Notes: generated by a model not told the origin, from the sequence alone. A DNA stretch of 64,000 nt from M55B127 sp034521955 (GCA_034521955.1 JAXHLT010000005.1:1-64000), one strand, 5' to 3'; shown: positions 37,798 through 47,912, numbered from the stretch's first letter. Program-made: numbers and translations.

Positions 37798-39066
37798 TTA
37801 TTTAATTACGTCAATTCCCATATATGGTCTAAGTACATCAGGTACTGTAACACTTCCATCTTCATTTTGATAATTTTCTAAAATAGCTGCAACAGTTCTA
37901 CCAATTGCTAATCCAGATCCATTCAATGTATGGACATAATTTGTACTTGCATCAGGTTCTGGTCTATATCTAATACCTGCTCTTCTTGCCTGGAAATCCT
38001 CAAAGTTACTACAGCTGGATATTTCACGGTAAGTATCATAAGCCGGCATCCATACTTCAAGGTCATAAGTTTTTGCAGAAGAAAAAGTAAGATCTCCTGT
38101 ACATAAGGCAACAACTCTATATGGTAATTCTAGTTTTTGTAATACTTCTTCAGCATCACTTGTTATTCTCTCTAATTCATCATAGGATGTTTCTGGATCA
38201 ACAAACTTCACCATCTCAACTTTATTAAATTGATGCTGACGGATAATTCCCCTTGTGTCTCTTCCATGGGCACCAGCTTCTGCTCTAAAACATGCACTGT
38301 AAGCTGTATGGTAGATCGGTAGTTCTTCTTTTTGTAAGATTTCATCCCTATACATATTAGTAACCGGAACTTCTGCTGTAGGGATCAAATAGTAAGGCAG
38401 TCCCTTTAGTTTAAACATATCTTTTTCAAACTTAGGTAATTGACCTGTACCTGTCATACTTTCTGCATTTGCAATAAATGGTGGGAATACTTCACTATAG
38501 TCGTGTTCTTGAGTGTGTAGATCAAGCATAAAGTTAATTAAACTTCTTTCTAATCTGGCCCCAGCTTTTTTCATAAATGTAAATCTGGCACCTGTAACTT
38601 TTCCACCACGTTCAAAATCTAGTATATCAAGATCTTCTCCAAGTTCCCAATGTGCCTTATATTCAAAATCAAATTCTCTTGGTTCTCCCCATTTTCTTAC
38701 TTCTCTGTTATCTTCCTCATCTACACCAACCGGTACTGATTCATTTGGAATATTAGGGATTCTTAATAATATATCATCTAATTCAGTTTCAACTTTATCA
38801 AGCTCTTCATCATATTCTTTTATCTTATCAGACACTTCTCTCATTTCTTCAATAATATGACTAGCATCTTTACCTTCACGTTTAAGTTCACCTATTTTAT
38901 CTGAGTTAATATTTCTTTTATGTCTTAGTTGTTCGTTTTCATATAAAATATCTCTTCTTTTTTCCTCTAACTCTTGAAACCTATCTAACGGACTTTCCAT
39001 CTGTCTGTTTTTTAATGCCTCTTCAACCTTTTCAATATTCTCGCGGATAAATTTACGATCTAACAT
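37798..39066 (-). CDS. serS: Seryl-tRNA synthetase
   Basis: Charges tRNA-Ser (and tRNA-Sec where present). It is 422 aa from ATG 39066, preceded by AAGGAGGGCTATC; the in-frame upstream start at 39096 lacks an RBS. The N-terminal arm is a long coiled coil (residues about 28-100). Class II motifs are visible: motif 2 FRAEAGAHGRDTRGIIRQHQF and motif 3 SGLAIGRTVAAILENYQ. A Ser T-box leader lies upstream and tRNA-Ser downstream. Confidence 0.97.
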   Translation of the reverse strand: MLDRKFIRENIEKVEEALKNRQMESPLDRFQELEEKRRDILYENEQLRHKRNINSDKIGELKREGKDASHIIEEMREVSDKIKEYDEELDKVETELDDILLRIPNIPNESVPVGVDEEDNREVRKWGEPREFDFEYKAHWELGEDLDILDFERGGKVTGARFTFMKKAGARLERSLINFMLDLHTQEHDYSEVFPPFIANAESMTGTGQLPKFEKDMFKLKGLPYYLIPTAEVPVTNMYRDEILQKEELPIYHTAYSACFRAEAGAHGRDTRGIIRQHQFNKVEMVKFVDPETSYDELERITSDAEEVLQKLELPYRVVALCTGDLTFSSAKTYDLEVWMPAYDTYREISSCSNFEDFQARRAGIRYRPEPDASTNYVHTLNGSGLAIGRTVAAILENYQNEDGSVTVPDVLRPYMGIDVIK

Positions 39067-39104
39067 GATAGCCCTCCTTATAGTTTTTTGAATCAAAATT
39101 TATA

Positions 39105-39345
39105 TATAAAATAAAAAAACCCTCATTCCCTACAACTAGGGACGAGAGTATATAACCCGTGGTGCCACCCTTTTTAACCAATATGGTCCACTTAATAAGT
39201 TAACGGTCTTTGCCGGGTAGAGTTACTTAAGATTTCCCTCTACCTATCATGGGTGGATTCAACTATACTTCTTGTTAATTTCCAGCAACCATTAACTCTC
39301 TATAAAGAAATATAATCTACTATTCCCAGTCAACTATTTATCAGT
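39105..39345 (-). promoter_or_regulatory. T-box riboswitch controlling serS
   Basis: The minus-strand leader contains the T-box sequence AGGGTGGCACCACGGG (about 39158-39175), able to pair in an antiterminator. Then comes a terminator, CCTAGTTGTAGGGA region with TTTTTTTATTTT (39112-39148). Upstream is a stem-I-like structured region. Uncharged tRNA-Ser binding would favour readthrough into serS. I did not identify the specifier codon with certainty. This leader accounts for the 347-nt gap. Confidence 0.88.
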
Positions 39346-39413
39346 ATTATATTTTTTATAATTATATTATATATTTATATTAATTGCAATATTTTTTCAA
39401 CTAAATTCACTTA

Positions 39414-39923
39414 TTACATTTCATCTAATATTATTTGAGCACTTTTATAAGCCATTTCACCAGTTAATCTAACACATTGGTCCATATGTTTTTTTGATCC
39501 TTTTTTCATGCCAGAAGTTAATACTCGACAACAGGTACTTTTATTATTTTTAACAAACTCATCATAAAGTTTTGCTGATAGCTCCATCGACTTTTCTACT
39601 TGTTTGCTCCCTTTTTCTCTCCTACCATAAAAATATCCTATCATCATTGTGGCACCAGTTAAAGCTCCACATGTACATCCTTTTCCACCAATTCCAACAG
39701 GAAAAGCAGATGCCATTCCTACTGCTGAATCATCCAATTTTAAATCAAATTCTTCAATAAAAGCTTTTACAATTGCCTCTGAACAATAATAGTCACCATC
39801 TCTATAATAATTTTCTGCTACTTCTCTAATATTATCAATATTTTTCTTTTTTTTATCTTCAATTCTAACCACAGGTTCATTATTATTTAAAAAACCTTTA
39901 AATTTTTCTATTAATTTACCCAC
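39414..39923 (-). CDS. C-GCAxxG-C-C family redox protein
   Basis: About 169 aa, with start GTG 39923 favoured by AGGTGTTATA (an upstream ATG at 39989 has no RBS). The C-terminal 130 residues carry the conserved cysteine set: YYCSEAI, then GKGCTCGALTGATMMIG (the GC-x-CG core), CCRVLTSG and MDQCVRLTGE. The family is thought to be redox-active and is common beside molybdo- or seleno-enzymes, but its function is not established. It marks the left end of the sulfur/seleno-associated cluster. Confidence 0.8.
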   Translation of the reverse strand: MGKLIEKFKGFLNNNEPVVRIEDKKKKNIDNIREVAENYYRDGDYYCSEAIVKAFIEEFDLKLDDSAVGMASAFPVGIGGKGCTCGALTGATMMIGYFYGRREKGSKQVEKSMELSAKLYDEFVKNNKSTCCRVLTSGMKKGSKKHMDQCVRLTGEMAYKSAQIILDEM

Positions 39924-40003
39924 TATAACACCTGCCCTATATTGATACTTGTGAAGTTTAAACTCTATCTCATATAATTTGTGATACACACCATATTTTG
40001 AAT

Positions 40004-40462
40004 TTAATCATTACTATTTTTAAATTTGTATTTATAAATTTTTTTTGTTAAAAATAATCCAAGGGGTATTAATATTATAAGTTGAATTACCGGTAATAAA
40101 GCTAAAGAAGTACCCGGGAAAAGAGGCATTATTTCTTTATAACCCCATCTGTCAATATGTAAAGCATGTGCTTCAAAATAAAAAGCAATTAATATTGAAT
40201 AGAGAATAATTATTACATAATCTTTACGTTCCCATGTATCTAATAACCAATTTATATTTTTATTTACATATGCAAGCACTATAAATAACCCTAGACCAAT
40301 AAAAACATCACCAATTGTTGCTGATATCATTAAAAGTTGATGTTCTATAAAACCTAATCCCTCCATCGTATAAAACACACCACAAACTGCATACTCCCAT
40401 GCCCCTTGTAATATAAGCTCTACAACTATAAAAATTGATAATAATTTAAATGATTTTCTCAA
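40004..40462 (-). CDS. Four-helix membrane protein, unknown function
   Basis: 152 aa with about four TM segments (LLSIFIVVELILQG, GDVFIGLGLFIVLAYV, YVIIILYSILIAFYF, VIQLIILIPLGLFL). A conserved-looking loop contains EAHALHIDRWGYKEIMPLFP with His/Asp residues that could be catalytic or metal-binding. No family recognised. It is collinear with the transferase genes upstream (92-nt gap). Confidence 0.55.
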   Translation of the reverse strand: MRKSFKLLSIFIVVELILQGAWEYAVCGVFYTMEGLGFIEHQLLMISATIGDVFIGLGLFIVLAYVNKNINWLLDTWERKDYVIIILYSILIAFYFEAHALHIDRWGYKEIMPLFPGTSLALLPVIQLIILIPLGLFLTKKIYKYKFKNSND

Positions 40463-40554
40463 AATATCCCCCCATTGTTGTCAGAAATAAGCTTTAGACA
40501 AAATTAGACTCGTATCCACTTTATTTATAGACTACAATTAATAGGATTATCTAG

Positions 40555-41588
40555 TTAATGCATCTCAAATATATCATTGAAAATATCCTTTATAAAATCA
40601 ATCTTTAGATAAGAATCCATTTTTTTAAAAGTATCTTCATTTTTTAATAGTCTATCTTCTTTTTGATATTTAATCCAGGCCATAGCAGACCAAGATAATC
40701 CTCTCATAACAGAATATTTATCAAATGTGTTTAATGCTTTTTTTATATCTTCAAAATGATTTAAAAGTTTTCTTTTTTTACAATATGTATTGATAAAATC
40801 ACTTCTATCTTTTTCATTCATCCTATAATCTGTCTTCCAGAGAGTTGTTGTTGGTACTGAAAAATGACTTAAATCCTGTAAGGGAGTTGTTATTAGAGGT
40901 TTTTCCCAATCTATTAAATAATAGTTGTTATTTTTATCATCAATAATAAAATTACCCGAATTAACTTCAGTATTTACAATAGATTTAGGTAAGATTTGCA
41001 TTATATAGTCTTCTTTTTTCTTAAATCCTTTAATATTAGCAGCATTTTTTCTAATACATCTTTAACTTCTGGATCTCCAAGATCTGAATTAAGATAAACA
41101 GGTAATAAATTTGAACATTCTTTATAAATCCCAGTCAATGGTCTGTTCTCTTTTATTAAATCAAAATCATTTTTGATCTCAACTTGATGAACCCTTGCTA
41201 ATACTTCTGCAGCTTTTTTTAGATCTTTTTTATATAACATGCTTCTACCGGGAAGGTATTCCATAATAAGCATACCTAAAGGCAGCTCTTTACGGCTGTC
41301 ATCTAAATAAAATACTTTCGGAGTAACACCTGATTTTTCAAGGTATTTTAATGCTTTATATTCATACTCTATTTGCTTAGATAAATTCATTTGACTTCCT
41401 GTATTAATACGCATAACATATTTTTGATTACTATCTTCAATAATATAGTTAATATTATATTCTCCTTGAGCTAAAAAAGAAACTTTTATACTGTTATTCA
41501 AATTTAATTTATCTTTAAATTCTTTATCTTTTACATATTCTTTTACAAGTTTATCTAATTGATCCAAAGTTAAAGAACTTTGCCCCAT
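40555..41588 (-). pseudogene. APH/choline-kinase-like phosphotransferase, one frame break
   Basis: Start at MGQSSLTLDQL (41588) after GAGAGGGAGTTTATA. The N-lobe has SFLAQGEYNINYIIED and YVMRINTGSQ (Lys replaced by Arg at the nucleotide-binding position) and MLIMEYLPGRSM. The frame breaks near 41010; the second frame has the catalytic loop IVNTEVNSGNFII and LIDWEKP. The family pattern is HxDxxxxN, so Glu stands where the catalytic Asp is usual. It overlaps the upstream transferase by 38 nt. APH-type kinases accompany rSAM/selenodomain-associated transferases in other genomes as far as I recall; its substrate is unknown. Confidence 0.65.
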
Positions 41589-42294
41589 TATAAACTCCCT
41601 CTCTTTGTGATTTTTCTTCTTTAAACATCTCAATAAGTATATCAGCTGTATTTTGAGGATAAAATTCTAAATCATTATATTTAATTAATTTTTTATATAA
41701 CTGTTCTAATTCATAATAATAATCTATATCCAAGCATTTAGAGACTTTTTTATATGTTAATCTATTTTCAACAATTACATTTATTGTCTCTTCTAATACA
41801 TCTTTGGTACCCCAATCAATATCTTTGAAGATTTTTTCATTAGGATTCTTACAACCCACCAAGTAATATCCGCCATCATCTGAGGGTCCGATAACAATAT
41901 CACTTCCATCTAACTCATTTATTGTATCCTCTAATATTTTTGGTTGTAAAGTTGGTAAATCACTGCCAATAAGTATTTGTTTATCATTAAACTTACTAAC
42001 AGTTTTAAGACTGTTATACATCCTATCACCTATATTTAATCCTTTTTGAGGATAATAATTAAACTTATTAGAAATTATCCCTTCAAAAACTTTTTTTTCT
42101 CCACTGGGAGTGTAAAATAAATAGAGATTTATATCTTTTAATTTTTTTTGAACATAAACCAACATATTATTCATATCTTTTAAAAATGTTTTATGTAATT
42201 CAGCAGACTGTTTTGAAGACAAATGGCTCTGTAGCCTGGTTTTAGTCTTACCAGGAATAGGAACTCTACTAAATAATATTATACCTGTTGACAT
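41551..42294 (-). CDS. DUF2064 nucleotidyl/glycosyl transferase (rSAM/selenodomain-associated transferase 1 type)
   Basis: A 247-aa GT-A fold enzyme of the TIGR04282 type. The N-terminus GIILFSRVPIPGKTKTRLQ is diagnostic, followed by LIGSDLPTLQPKIL and SDDGGYYLVGCKNP. Family members occur with the ArsS-like radical SAM protein in arsenosugar synthesis, but no radical SAM gene is found in this window. The adjoining GT2 gene (42330) is the usual partner. It is followed with overlap by the kinase. Confidence 0.85.
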   Translation of the reverse strand: MSTGIILFSRVPIPGKTKTRLQSHLSSKQSAELHKTFLKDMNNMLVYVQKKLKDINLYLFYTPSGEKKVFEGIISNKFNYYPQKGLNIGDRMYNSLKTVSKFNDKQILIGSDLPTLQPKILEDTINELDGSDIVIGPSDDGGYYLVGCKNPNEKIFKDIDWGTKDVLEETINVIVENRLTYKKVSKCLDIDYYYELEQLYKKLIKYNDLEFYPQNTADILIEMFKEEKSQREGVYNGAKFFNFGSIR

Positions 42295-42329
42295 TTGTAA
42301 CCCACCCGCTTTAATTTAAAATAATCTTA

Positions 42330-43022
42330 TCAGTTATAGTACATTTCATATATCTTTTCGGCTTTAACACCAAAAGTATATAAAATTTTAATCCACTGCA
42401 TCAACAAAAATGTTTTCCATTTCCCATTTTTTTCAAACTTTCTCACTGAACTTACTATTTCATCATCTAAAAAAACTAATTCCCCTTTATGTTTTGATAA
42501 TTTTTTAGAAAAATCCCAGTCTTCCATTATAGGTTTATTAGGAAAACCCTTTATCTCATTGAATACATCTTTTCTCACAAATATACCCTGGTCACCAAAA
42601 ATTAATTTTAAATACCTAGCTCTTAAATTTGAACTCCAAGTAATATATTTATAAAACAAACCCCGGCCATCTAACTTTAAACGAAAACATCCTCCAATCA
42701 CATCTTTGTTTTTCAACACATCATTAATTGATAAAAGTGCATCTTTTTTTAATGTACAATCACTATGAAGAAAAAATAAAATATCTCCATTGGCATATTC
42801 CACACCTTTATTTAATTGTTGCCCTCTTCCTTTTTTACTAATAATAACTTTGTCTGCTTTTCTTTGAGCTATATTAACAGTATCATCACTACTGCCGCCA
42901 TCAACAACAATAACTTCCTTATTACCAACTAGTCTATTAACCTGTTGTAGAATACCTTCAATATTATTTTCTTCATTTAATACTGGTATTATTATTGATA
43001 TTAATTCAGTCAAATTTATCAC
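42330..43022 (-). CDS. GT2 glycosyltransferase (rSAM/selenodomain-associated transferase 2 type)
   Basis: A 230-aa family 2 transferase of the TIGR04283 type, with SIIIPVLNEENNIEGIL, VDGGSSDDTVNIA, and the DxD region ILFFLHSDCTLKKDAL. GIFVRKDVFNEIKGFPNKPIMED is another marker. No TM segment. It overlaps the ABC ATPase gene by 4 nt, tying importer and transferases into one operon. Confidence 0.87.
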   Translation of the reverse strand: MINLTELISIIIPVLNEENNIEGILQQVNRLVGNKEVIVVDGGSSDDTVNIAQRKADKVIISKKGRGQQLNKGVEYANGDILFFLHSDCTLKKDALLSINDVLKNKDVIGGCFRLKLDGRGLFYKYITWSSNLRARYLKLIFGDQGIFVRKDVFNEIKGFPNKPIMEDWDFSKKLSKHKGELVFLDDEIVSSVRKFEKNGKWKTFLLMQWIKILYTFGVKAEKIYEMYYN

Positions 43023-44074
43023 TCCATATACCAGACATGTTCTAATTTGATACTAAGAAGAACTTCATCTCCTATTAGATAATCGGAAGGCGGTAATGTT
43101 GTTACTTTTAATGTTTGTTTACCATCATCAATTTTATAAAGAATTCTCTCTCCTACAAAACTTCGATGAACAATTTTAGCCTTAAATGAAAAGTGCTCAC
43201 GATCATTAGGTCCATTTATATCTATAAATTCAGGTCTAATCATCATTTTGAGTTTTTTACCATCATATATGTCTATATCTTTATCAATATTAGTTTTTTT
43301 CATTTTGATTTTACCTTCAGGGAAAACGAAAAATTCACCATCAACTTCACCATCAATATAGTTAGTCGAGCCAAAAAAGTTAGAAACAAAACAACTTTTA
43401 GGAAATTTATATAAATCTTCCGCAGTACCGACCTGCTCAACTTTTCCCTTATTCATAACAGCAATCCGATCAGCAACTAGCATAGCTTCATCACGATCAT
43501 GTGTTACAAAAACTGTTGTCATCTTTTCTCGTTTATGTATATCTCTAATAAACTCTTGCATTTCACCTCTAAGGTTTGCATCAAGATTTGTTAAAGGTTC
43601 GTCTAATAATATTACTTTTGGTTTTACTGCAAGTGCCCTTGCTAATGCCACACGCTGTCTTTGACCACCTGAAAGTTCATTTGGATAATGGTTTCTATGT
43701 TCAAATAATCCCATAAATTTTAATAACTCCTCTGTCCTTTTCTTTCTAATAGATACAGGAGTTTTTTGCATCTTCATTCCAAACATAATATTTTTTTCTA
43801 CATTTAAGTGAGGAAATAGTAAATAATCTTGAAATACTAATACAGCCCCTCTTTTTTCAGCAGGTATATTCAATACAGAATCACCATTAAACTTTATGTC
43901 ACCAATCTCAGGTGCAAGCAGCCCGGAAATAAGCTTTAAAATAGTAGTTTTACCACATCCCGACGGACCTAGTAAAGCAAGTATTTCTCCGGATTTTATT
44001 TCTAAATCAAAGGAATCTATTACTAAATCTTTATCAAATTTTTTTTCTATATTTTCCATTTCAATATAAACCAT
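43019..44074 (-). CDS. ABC importer ATPase (YnjD/PotA-like)
   Basis: A 351-aa ATPase energising the adjacent two-permease importer. It has Walker A LLGPSGCGKTTILKL, signature NELSGGQRQRVALARALA, Walker B VILLDEPLTNLD and H-loop TVFVTHDRDEAM. A C-terminal TOBE-like regulatory domain (about 240-351) is present, as in ferric, sulfate, molybdate or polyamine transporters. Its 14-nt gap to the permease and overlap with the GT2 gene show the operon. Confidence 0.9.
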   Translation of the reverse strand: MVYIEMENIEKKFDKDLVIDSFDLEIKSGEILALLGPSGCGKTTILKLISGLLAPEIGDIKFNGDSVLNIPAEKRGAVLVFQDYLLFPHLNVEKNIMFGMKMQKTPVSIRKKRTEELLKFMGLFEHRNHYPNELSGGQRQRVALARALAVKPKVILLDEPLTNLDANLRGEMQEFIRDIHKREKMTTVFVTHDRDEAMLVADRIAVMNKGKVEQVGTAEDLYKFPKSCFVSNFFGSTNYIDGEVDGEFFVFPEGKIKMKKTNIDKDIDIYDGKKLKMMIRPEFIDINGPNDREHFSFKAKIVHRSFVGERILYKIDDGKQTLKVTTLPPSDYLIGDEVLLSIKLEHVWYME

Positions 44075-44088
44075 AAATTACACCTCAT

Positions 44089-44898
44089 CTATAGATAAAA
44101 ATGATCCTGTGGTCTTTCTCCTCCTTTGAAAACTCTTTCCATCAGCATAGTAAACAATAAAGCTGATACTATAAATACCCAACTGTATACAGAAGCTAAC
44201 ATTCTATCTCCACTTTCTACTAATGGGAACAATACCATGGGAAAAGTGACTACTCGCCCTCCCCCAATTAAGAATGTTAGAAAATACTGGCTAAATGAAA
44301 CTATAAATACCATTACCCCAGCTGAAAATATACCAGGATAAATCAAAGGTAAAGTTACATGTATAAATCGCTGCCATGTATTGGCTCCTAAAACCTGAGC
44401 CTGTGCTTCTAGTTTATTTCCCACTGCTTCAAAAACATGTGTTAATATCCTTATAGAATATGGAATTGTTGGTATTAGGTGAACAAGCATTACACCTAAA
44501 ACAGTATCTGTTAAATTACTTTTCATAAAAGTTATATGAATACCCATAGTTACTGCAAGAGGAGGTATTATTATTGGAGCTAATACAATTATTTTCATAT
44601 ACTTTTTCCCGGGAAAATCATAAATACCAAGTGCTTTACCTGCAGGCACACTTACTGCTATTGCTATTATTGTTACTCCAATACCGGTTATAAAACTCAT
44701 TTTTAAAGCCTCTAAAGCATTACTGCTCGCTGAAAACAAATATTCCCATCCTTGTAAAGTAAAAGCCTGTGGTATAAGAGAAGGCCATGCCCACCCCTTA
44801 GTAAAAGACCAGATAAATAATACCAGTAGAGGTACTACCAAGAATAAAACTATTGAATACACTAATGAATATATGATGTATTTAAATTTGTTTTTCAT
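44089..44898 (-). CDS. ABC transporter permease (second)
   Basis: I favour the start at MKNKFKYIIYSLV (44898; CGGTGAAAATATT upstream) rather than 44940. About 269 aa with six TM helices and the EAA loop EAQAQVLGANTWQRFIHVTL, which contacts the ATPase. It corresponds to the C-terminal half of E. coli YnjC, which is a fused double permease. Confidence 0.87.
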   Translation of the reverse strand: MKNKFKYIIYSLVYSIVLFLVVPLLVLFIWSFTKGWAWPSLIPQAFTLQGWEYLFSASSNALEALKMSFITGIGVTIIAIAVSVPAGKALGIYDFPGKKYMKIIVLAPIIIPPLAVTMGIHITFMKSNLTDTVLGVMLVHLIPTIPYSIRILTHVFEAVGNKLEAQAQVLGANTWQRFIHVTLPLIYPGIFSAGVMVFIVSFSQYFLTFLIGGGRVVTFPMVLFPLVESGDRMLASVYSWVFIVSALLFTMLMERVFKGGERPQDHFYL

Positions 44899-44920
44899 AA
44901 TATTTTCACCGGTTCCTCTA

Positions 44921-45793
44921 TTAATCGTATTTAAAGACATAATTCAACAATTTTACATACATTATTATTAATATAAAGCAAATTATACTTAAAGTTACAG
45001 CAATAACCATTGCATATGGTCTTTCTAAAAGATTCGAACTAATATATTTTTGATATGCTAATACTGGGAGTGTACGCGGATAAGTCGGTCCAAGCAAATA
45101 TGGTATTTCAAAAGCACCAAACGAAAATGCAAAAATAATAATAAAAGACGATGCAATACTTGGTAAAGCTAATGGAAAATACACATTCCAAAAAATTTGC
45201 CATGGATTAGCTCCAAGATTTTCTGCGACTTCAGTATAGGAATTGTTTATATGTTTTAATATAGTAAAAGACACAAGAGCGATAAAGGGGGTGAATTTCC
45301 ATAAGTATACTAAAATAATACCTATCCCTCCATCATCAAATATAAGATGTGGAAACTGTTGAATTTCTTCAATAAGACCGATATGGAATAGTATCCGTGA
45401 TAAAATTCCACTTTGTGTAAAAAATAAAAATACCAATAAAGATGCTATAATATGTGGAACAACAATTGGAAGTTTATATAAAAGACGAATTATTTTATGT
45501 TTTTTGGGTAATTTCACTAATTGATATGCTAAAAAAACTCCAATAACTACAGCAATTAAAGATGACACAAAAGATATATATAAACTAAATCCTAATGCAT
45601 CTATAAATTCAGAGCTAAACCATATTTCATAATAGTATTTCAAAGTTAAATCTTTAAGGCCTACCATGGGAAAATAGCCTAAACTTTGAGCTATACCTGT
45701 AATGATTCCTCTTAAAAACAAACCAATTAAGATCATTAAGGCAGGAATTAATAAAATATATGGATGCCAAAAAGATTTACTTTTAAAATTCAC
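44921..45793 (-). CDS. ABC transporter permease (first)
   Basis: A 290-aa permease with six TM helices and the EAA loop EVAENLGANPWQIFWNVYFP. It corresponds to the N-terminal half of YnjC. Starts 16 nt after the binding-protein gene. Confidence 0.87.
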   Translation of the reverse strand: MNFKSKSFWHPYILLIPALMILIGLFLRGIITGIAQSLGYFPMVGLKDLTLKYYYEIWFSSEFIDALGFSLYISFVSSLIAVVIGVFLAYQLVKLPKKHKIIRLLYKLPIVVPHIIASLLVFLFFTQSGILSRILFHIGLIEEIQQFPHLIFDDGGIGIILVYLWKFTPFIALVSFTILKHINNSYTEVAENLGANPWQIFWNVYFPLALPSIASSFIIIFAFSFGAFEIPYLLGPTYPRTLPVLAYQKYISSNLLERPYAMVIAVTLSIICFILIIMYVKLLNYVFKYD

Positions 45794-45808
45794 TTCTTTC
45801 CCTCCATT

Positions 45809-47047
45809 TTAACTATGTTTACCAACTATCTTTTGCCACTCTTCTTCAATTATTGGAACCAAATCCGCTGGGATTTCAGGAACACTATTATCATCAAGTA
45901 CTTTTTGTGACAAAGAAGCTTCTCCAAGATCTATTTCTTTTAACTCTTCTTTTTCTTCTATACTTAATTTGTCATAATCAAAAACAGGTAATGCTCCCCA
46001 GTTTTCTGGATTAAATTTAGAAAGTTGAGCTTCAAAACTTTCTAAAAAGTTAATAGTAACAAGTGCACCTTCTTTATTTGCTGCATTGAAAGGTATTGCT
46101 AAAAAATTAGTGTTACTTATTGTTCCTTCTTTTATTATAAAAGGTCTTGCACTCTCTGGAAAATTACCCTTTTTAATTTCTGAACTAGCTTTATTTGGTT
46201 CATACCCCATTGTCATTAAAACCTCACCATCAGCAAACATGTTATCTAACTGAGCTATTGTAGATGGATAAGTTTCTCCTTCTCTCCATAAATAGGGCTT
46301 AATTTCTACTAAAAATTCTAAAGCTGGCTTAATTTCTTCTCTGACTTCACTTTTATCCATATTTACAAACTTCTGATAGCCACCACATTCATTATAGATT
46401 ATATGTCTTAAAAAAGCACTCCCTGTAAAATCCGGTGGAGCTGGATAAGTAAACTGTCCCGGATTTTCTTTAATCCAGTTTATAAAATCATTATATGTTT
46501 CAGGTGGGTTCTTTATTTTATTGTTGTTATATATAAATATAAATTGAGCTCTACTATAGGGTGCTTCATAACCTTTAGTCGGATAACCAAAATCTATAGT
46601 GTTTTTTTCATCATTTTTATCAATATAATTATTATAATTAGGTAACTTTTCTACAAAAGGGCCAAATAATAATTCATGTTCCATAGCAATTTTAAAGTTT
46701 TCACCGTTGATCCAGAGCAGATCAATACTACTGGATTCTTTTCCAACTTGTTTTTCAACTAGTAATTTATTTAGATAATCATCAGGACCCATAGGTACTC
46801 TATTTAAATTTATATTATATCTTTCTTTAAGTTTTGTTGAAACATAATTATCTACCCATTCATTAATTGTTCTACTTCCACCCCACATATAAAAATTAAC
46901 TTGTGTACCTGAGGCTTTATTTGTTATCTCTTCCCAACTACTATCTAATATATTAATAGAACTTTCAGCTTGTGTTTTCATTGAAATGTTAATTACAAAA
47001 AACATTACAATTAATAAAATTATAGTTACAAACTTTTTTAAAAACAT
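45809..47047 (-). CDS. ABC importer substrate-binding protein (YnjB-like)
   Basis: A 412-aa exported binding protein. The signal peptide is residues 1-28 (FVTIILLIVMFFVINISM, cleavage near TQA-ES). The mature start VNFYMWGGSRTINEWVDNYV matches the COG4134/YnjB pattern WGGS-x2-IN. In E. coli ynjBCD is followed by ynjE (rhodanese), and here a rhodanese is also in the region. The ligand of YnjBCD is not established; thiamine-, sulfur- or oxyanion-type compounds have been guessed. Confidence 0.83.
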   Translation of the reverse strand: MFLKKFVTIILLIVMFFVINISMKTQAESSINILDSSWEEITNKASGTQVNFYMWGGSRTINEWVDNYVSTKLKERYNINLNRVPMGPDDYLNKLLVEKQVGKESSSIDLLWINGENFKIAMEHELLFGPFVEKLPNYNNYIDKNDEKNTIDFGYPTKGYEAPYSRAQFIFIYNNNKIKNPPETYNDFINWIKENPGQFTYPAPPDFTGSAFLRHIIYNECGGYQKFVNMDKSEVREEIKPALEFLVEIKPYLWREGETYPSTIAQLDNMFADGEVLMTMGYEPNKASSEIKKGNFPESARPFIIKEGTISNTNFLAIPFNAANKEGALVTINFLESFEAQLSKFNPENWGALPVFDYDKLSIEEKEELKEIDLGEASLSQKVLDDNSVPEIPADLVPIIEEEWQKIVGKHS

Positions 47048-47087
47048 TATTTGCTCCTCTCAAATAAATATAATCTTTATTGAAGTT

Positions 47088-47125
47088 TAAAAAATCAGGA
47101 TAAGAGAATAGTCTTACCCTGATTT
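47088..47125 (-). terminator. Rho-independent terminator after the TVP38 gene
   Basis: A 14-bp stem (AAATCAGGATAAGA / TCTTACCCTGATTT, one mismatch) with 6-nt loop; the minus strand continues TTTTTAAAC. It separates the oxidoreductase-TVP38 transcript from the ABC operon. Confidence 0.78.
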
Positions 47126-47207
47126 GTAATTTCTTAGATATATCATCAATAGATTATCATTTTTATTAATAAGATACAATATATGATATCCTAAATGTTA
47201 TTAAATT

Positions 47208-47912
47208 TTATTCTTCAACATCTTCTAAAATATCTCCGCCACGTCTTTTTTTAAGCCATTTAGGTATTAATGAAATAAGAAATAGAACAACACCGGCCAC
47301 AGCTAAATAAGCAATTATTTTAACAGGACTTCCACCAGTTGTAATTGCTCCACCGGCAAAGGAAAATGCAAAAACACCGGGCAACATAAATACAAATGTT
47401 GTTAATGTATAAATAACTATATTTATTCCAGTTAAAGCATATACATAATTTTGTACATTATAAGGAAAAACCGGAACTAATCTTGTCAACATAACAAATC
47501 TCCAACCTTCCTTTTTTACTCCTTCATCTATTTTATTTAATTTAGGATTACTTTTAAGCATATTTTTAACCATATCTCTTGCCACATATTTACCTGCTAC
47601 AAATGCAGCTAAAGCACCTAATGTTGCTCCTATAGCTGTATAAAGTGTTCCAAACCAAGGACCAAAAAGAATTCCTCCAACTATACCTAAAGCAGAACCT
47701 GGTAAGAAAAACACTGCTGAACAAATCCAAAGTAAAACAAATACAAATGGCCCCCAAAATCCCAAACCTTCCATTGCCTGTTTTAATAATTGTGGCTGGC
47801 TAAAATATTTCATATATCCTAATTGCCTAACCAAAATAAATACGACTGCAATAACAGCAACAAATATTATAATTTTAATTATGTTGCTTCTTCTTTGGTT
47901 TTTTTCACTCAT
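47208..47912 (-). CDS. TVP38/TMEM64 (DedA/SNARE-associated superfamily) membrane protein
   Basis: Start at MSEKNQRRSN (47912) after GAGGAGAGATAAATTT. About 234 aa with five or six hydrophobic segments. The signature region is GSALGIVGGILFGPWFGTLY and FVMLTRLVPVFPYNVQNYV. Family members are proposed lipid scramblases or are found in selenite- and mercury-related clusters. It is 39 nt downstream of the large oxidoreductase. Confidence 0.87.
   Translation of the reverse strand: MSEKNQRRSNIIKIIIFVAVIAVVFILVRQLGYMKYFSQPQLLKQAMEGLGFWGPFVFVLLWICSAVFFLPGSALGIVGGILFGPWFGTLYTAIGATLGALAAFVAGKYVARDMVKNMLKSNPKLNKIDEGVKKEGWRFVMLTRLVPVFPYNVQNYVYALTGINIVIYTLTTFVFMLPGVFAFSFAGGAITTGGSPVKIIAYLAVAGVVLFLISLIPKWLKKRRGGDILEDVEE

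Noticed and set aside
38513..38860. 115-codon plus-strand frame within serS
   Set aside because: Antisense shadow of the well-supported seryl-tRNA synthetase; Ser-rich, no RBS.
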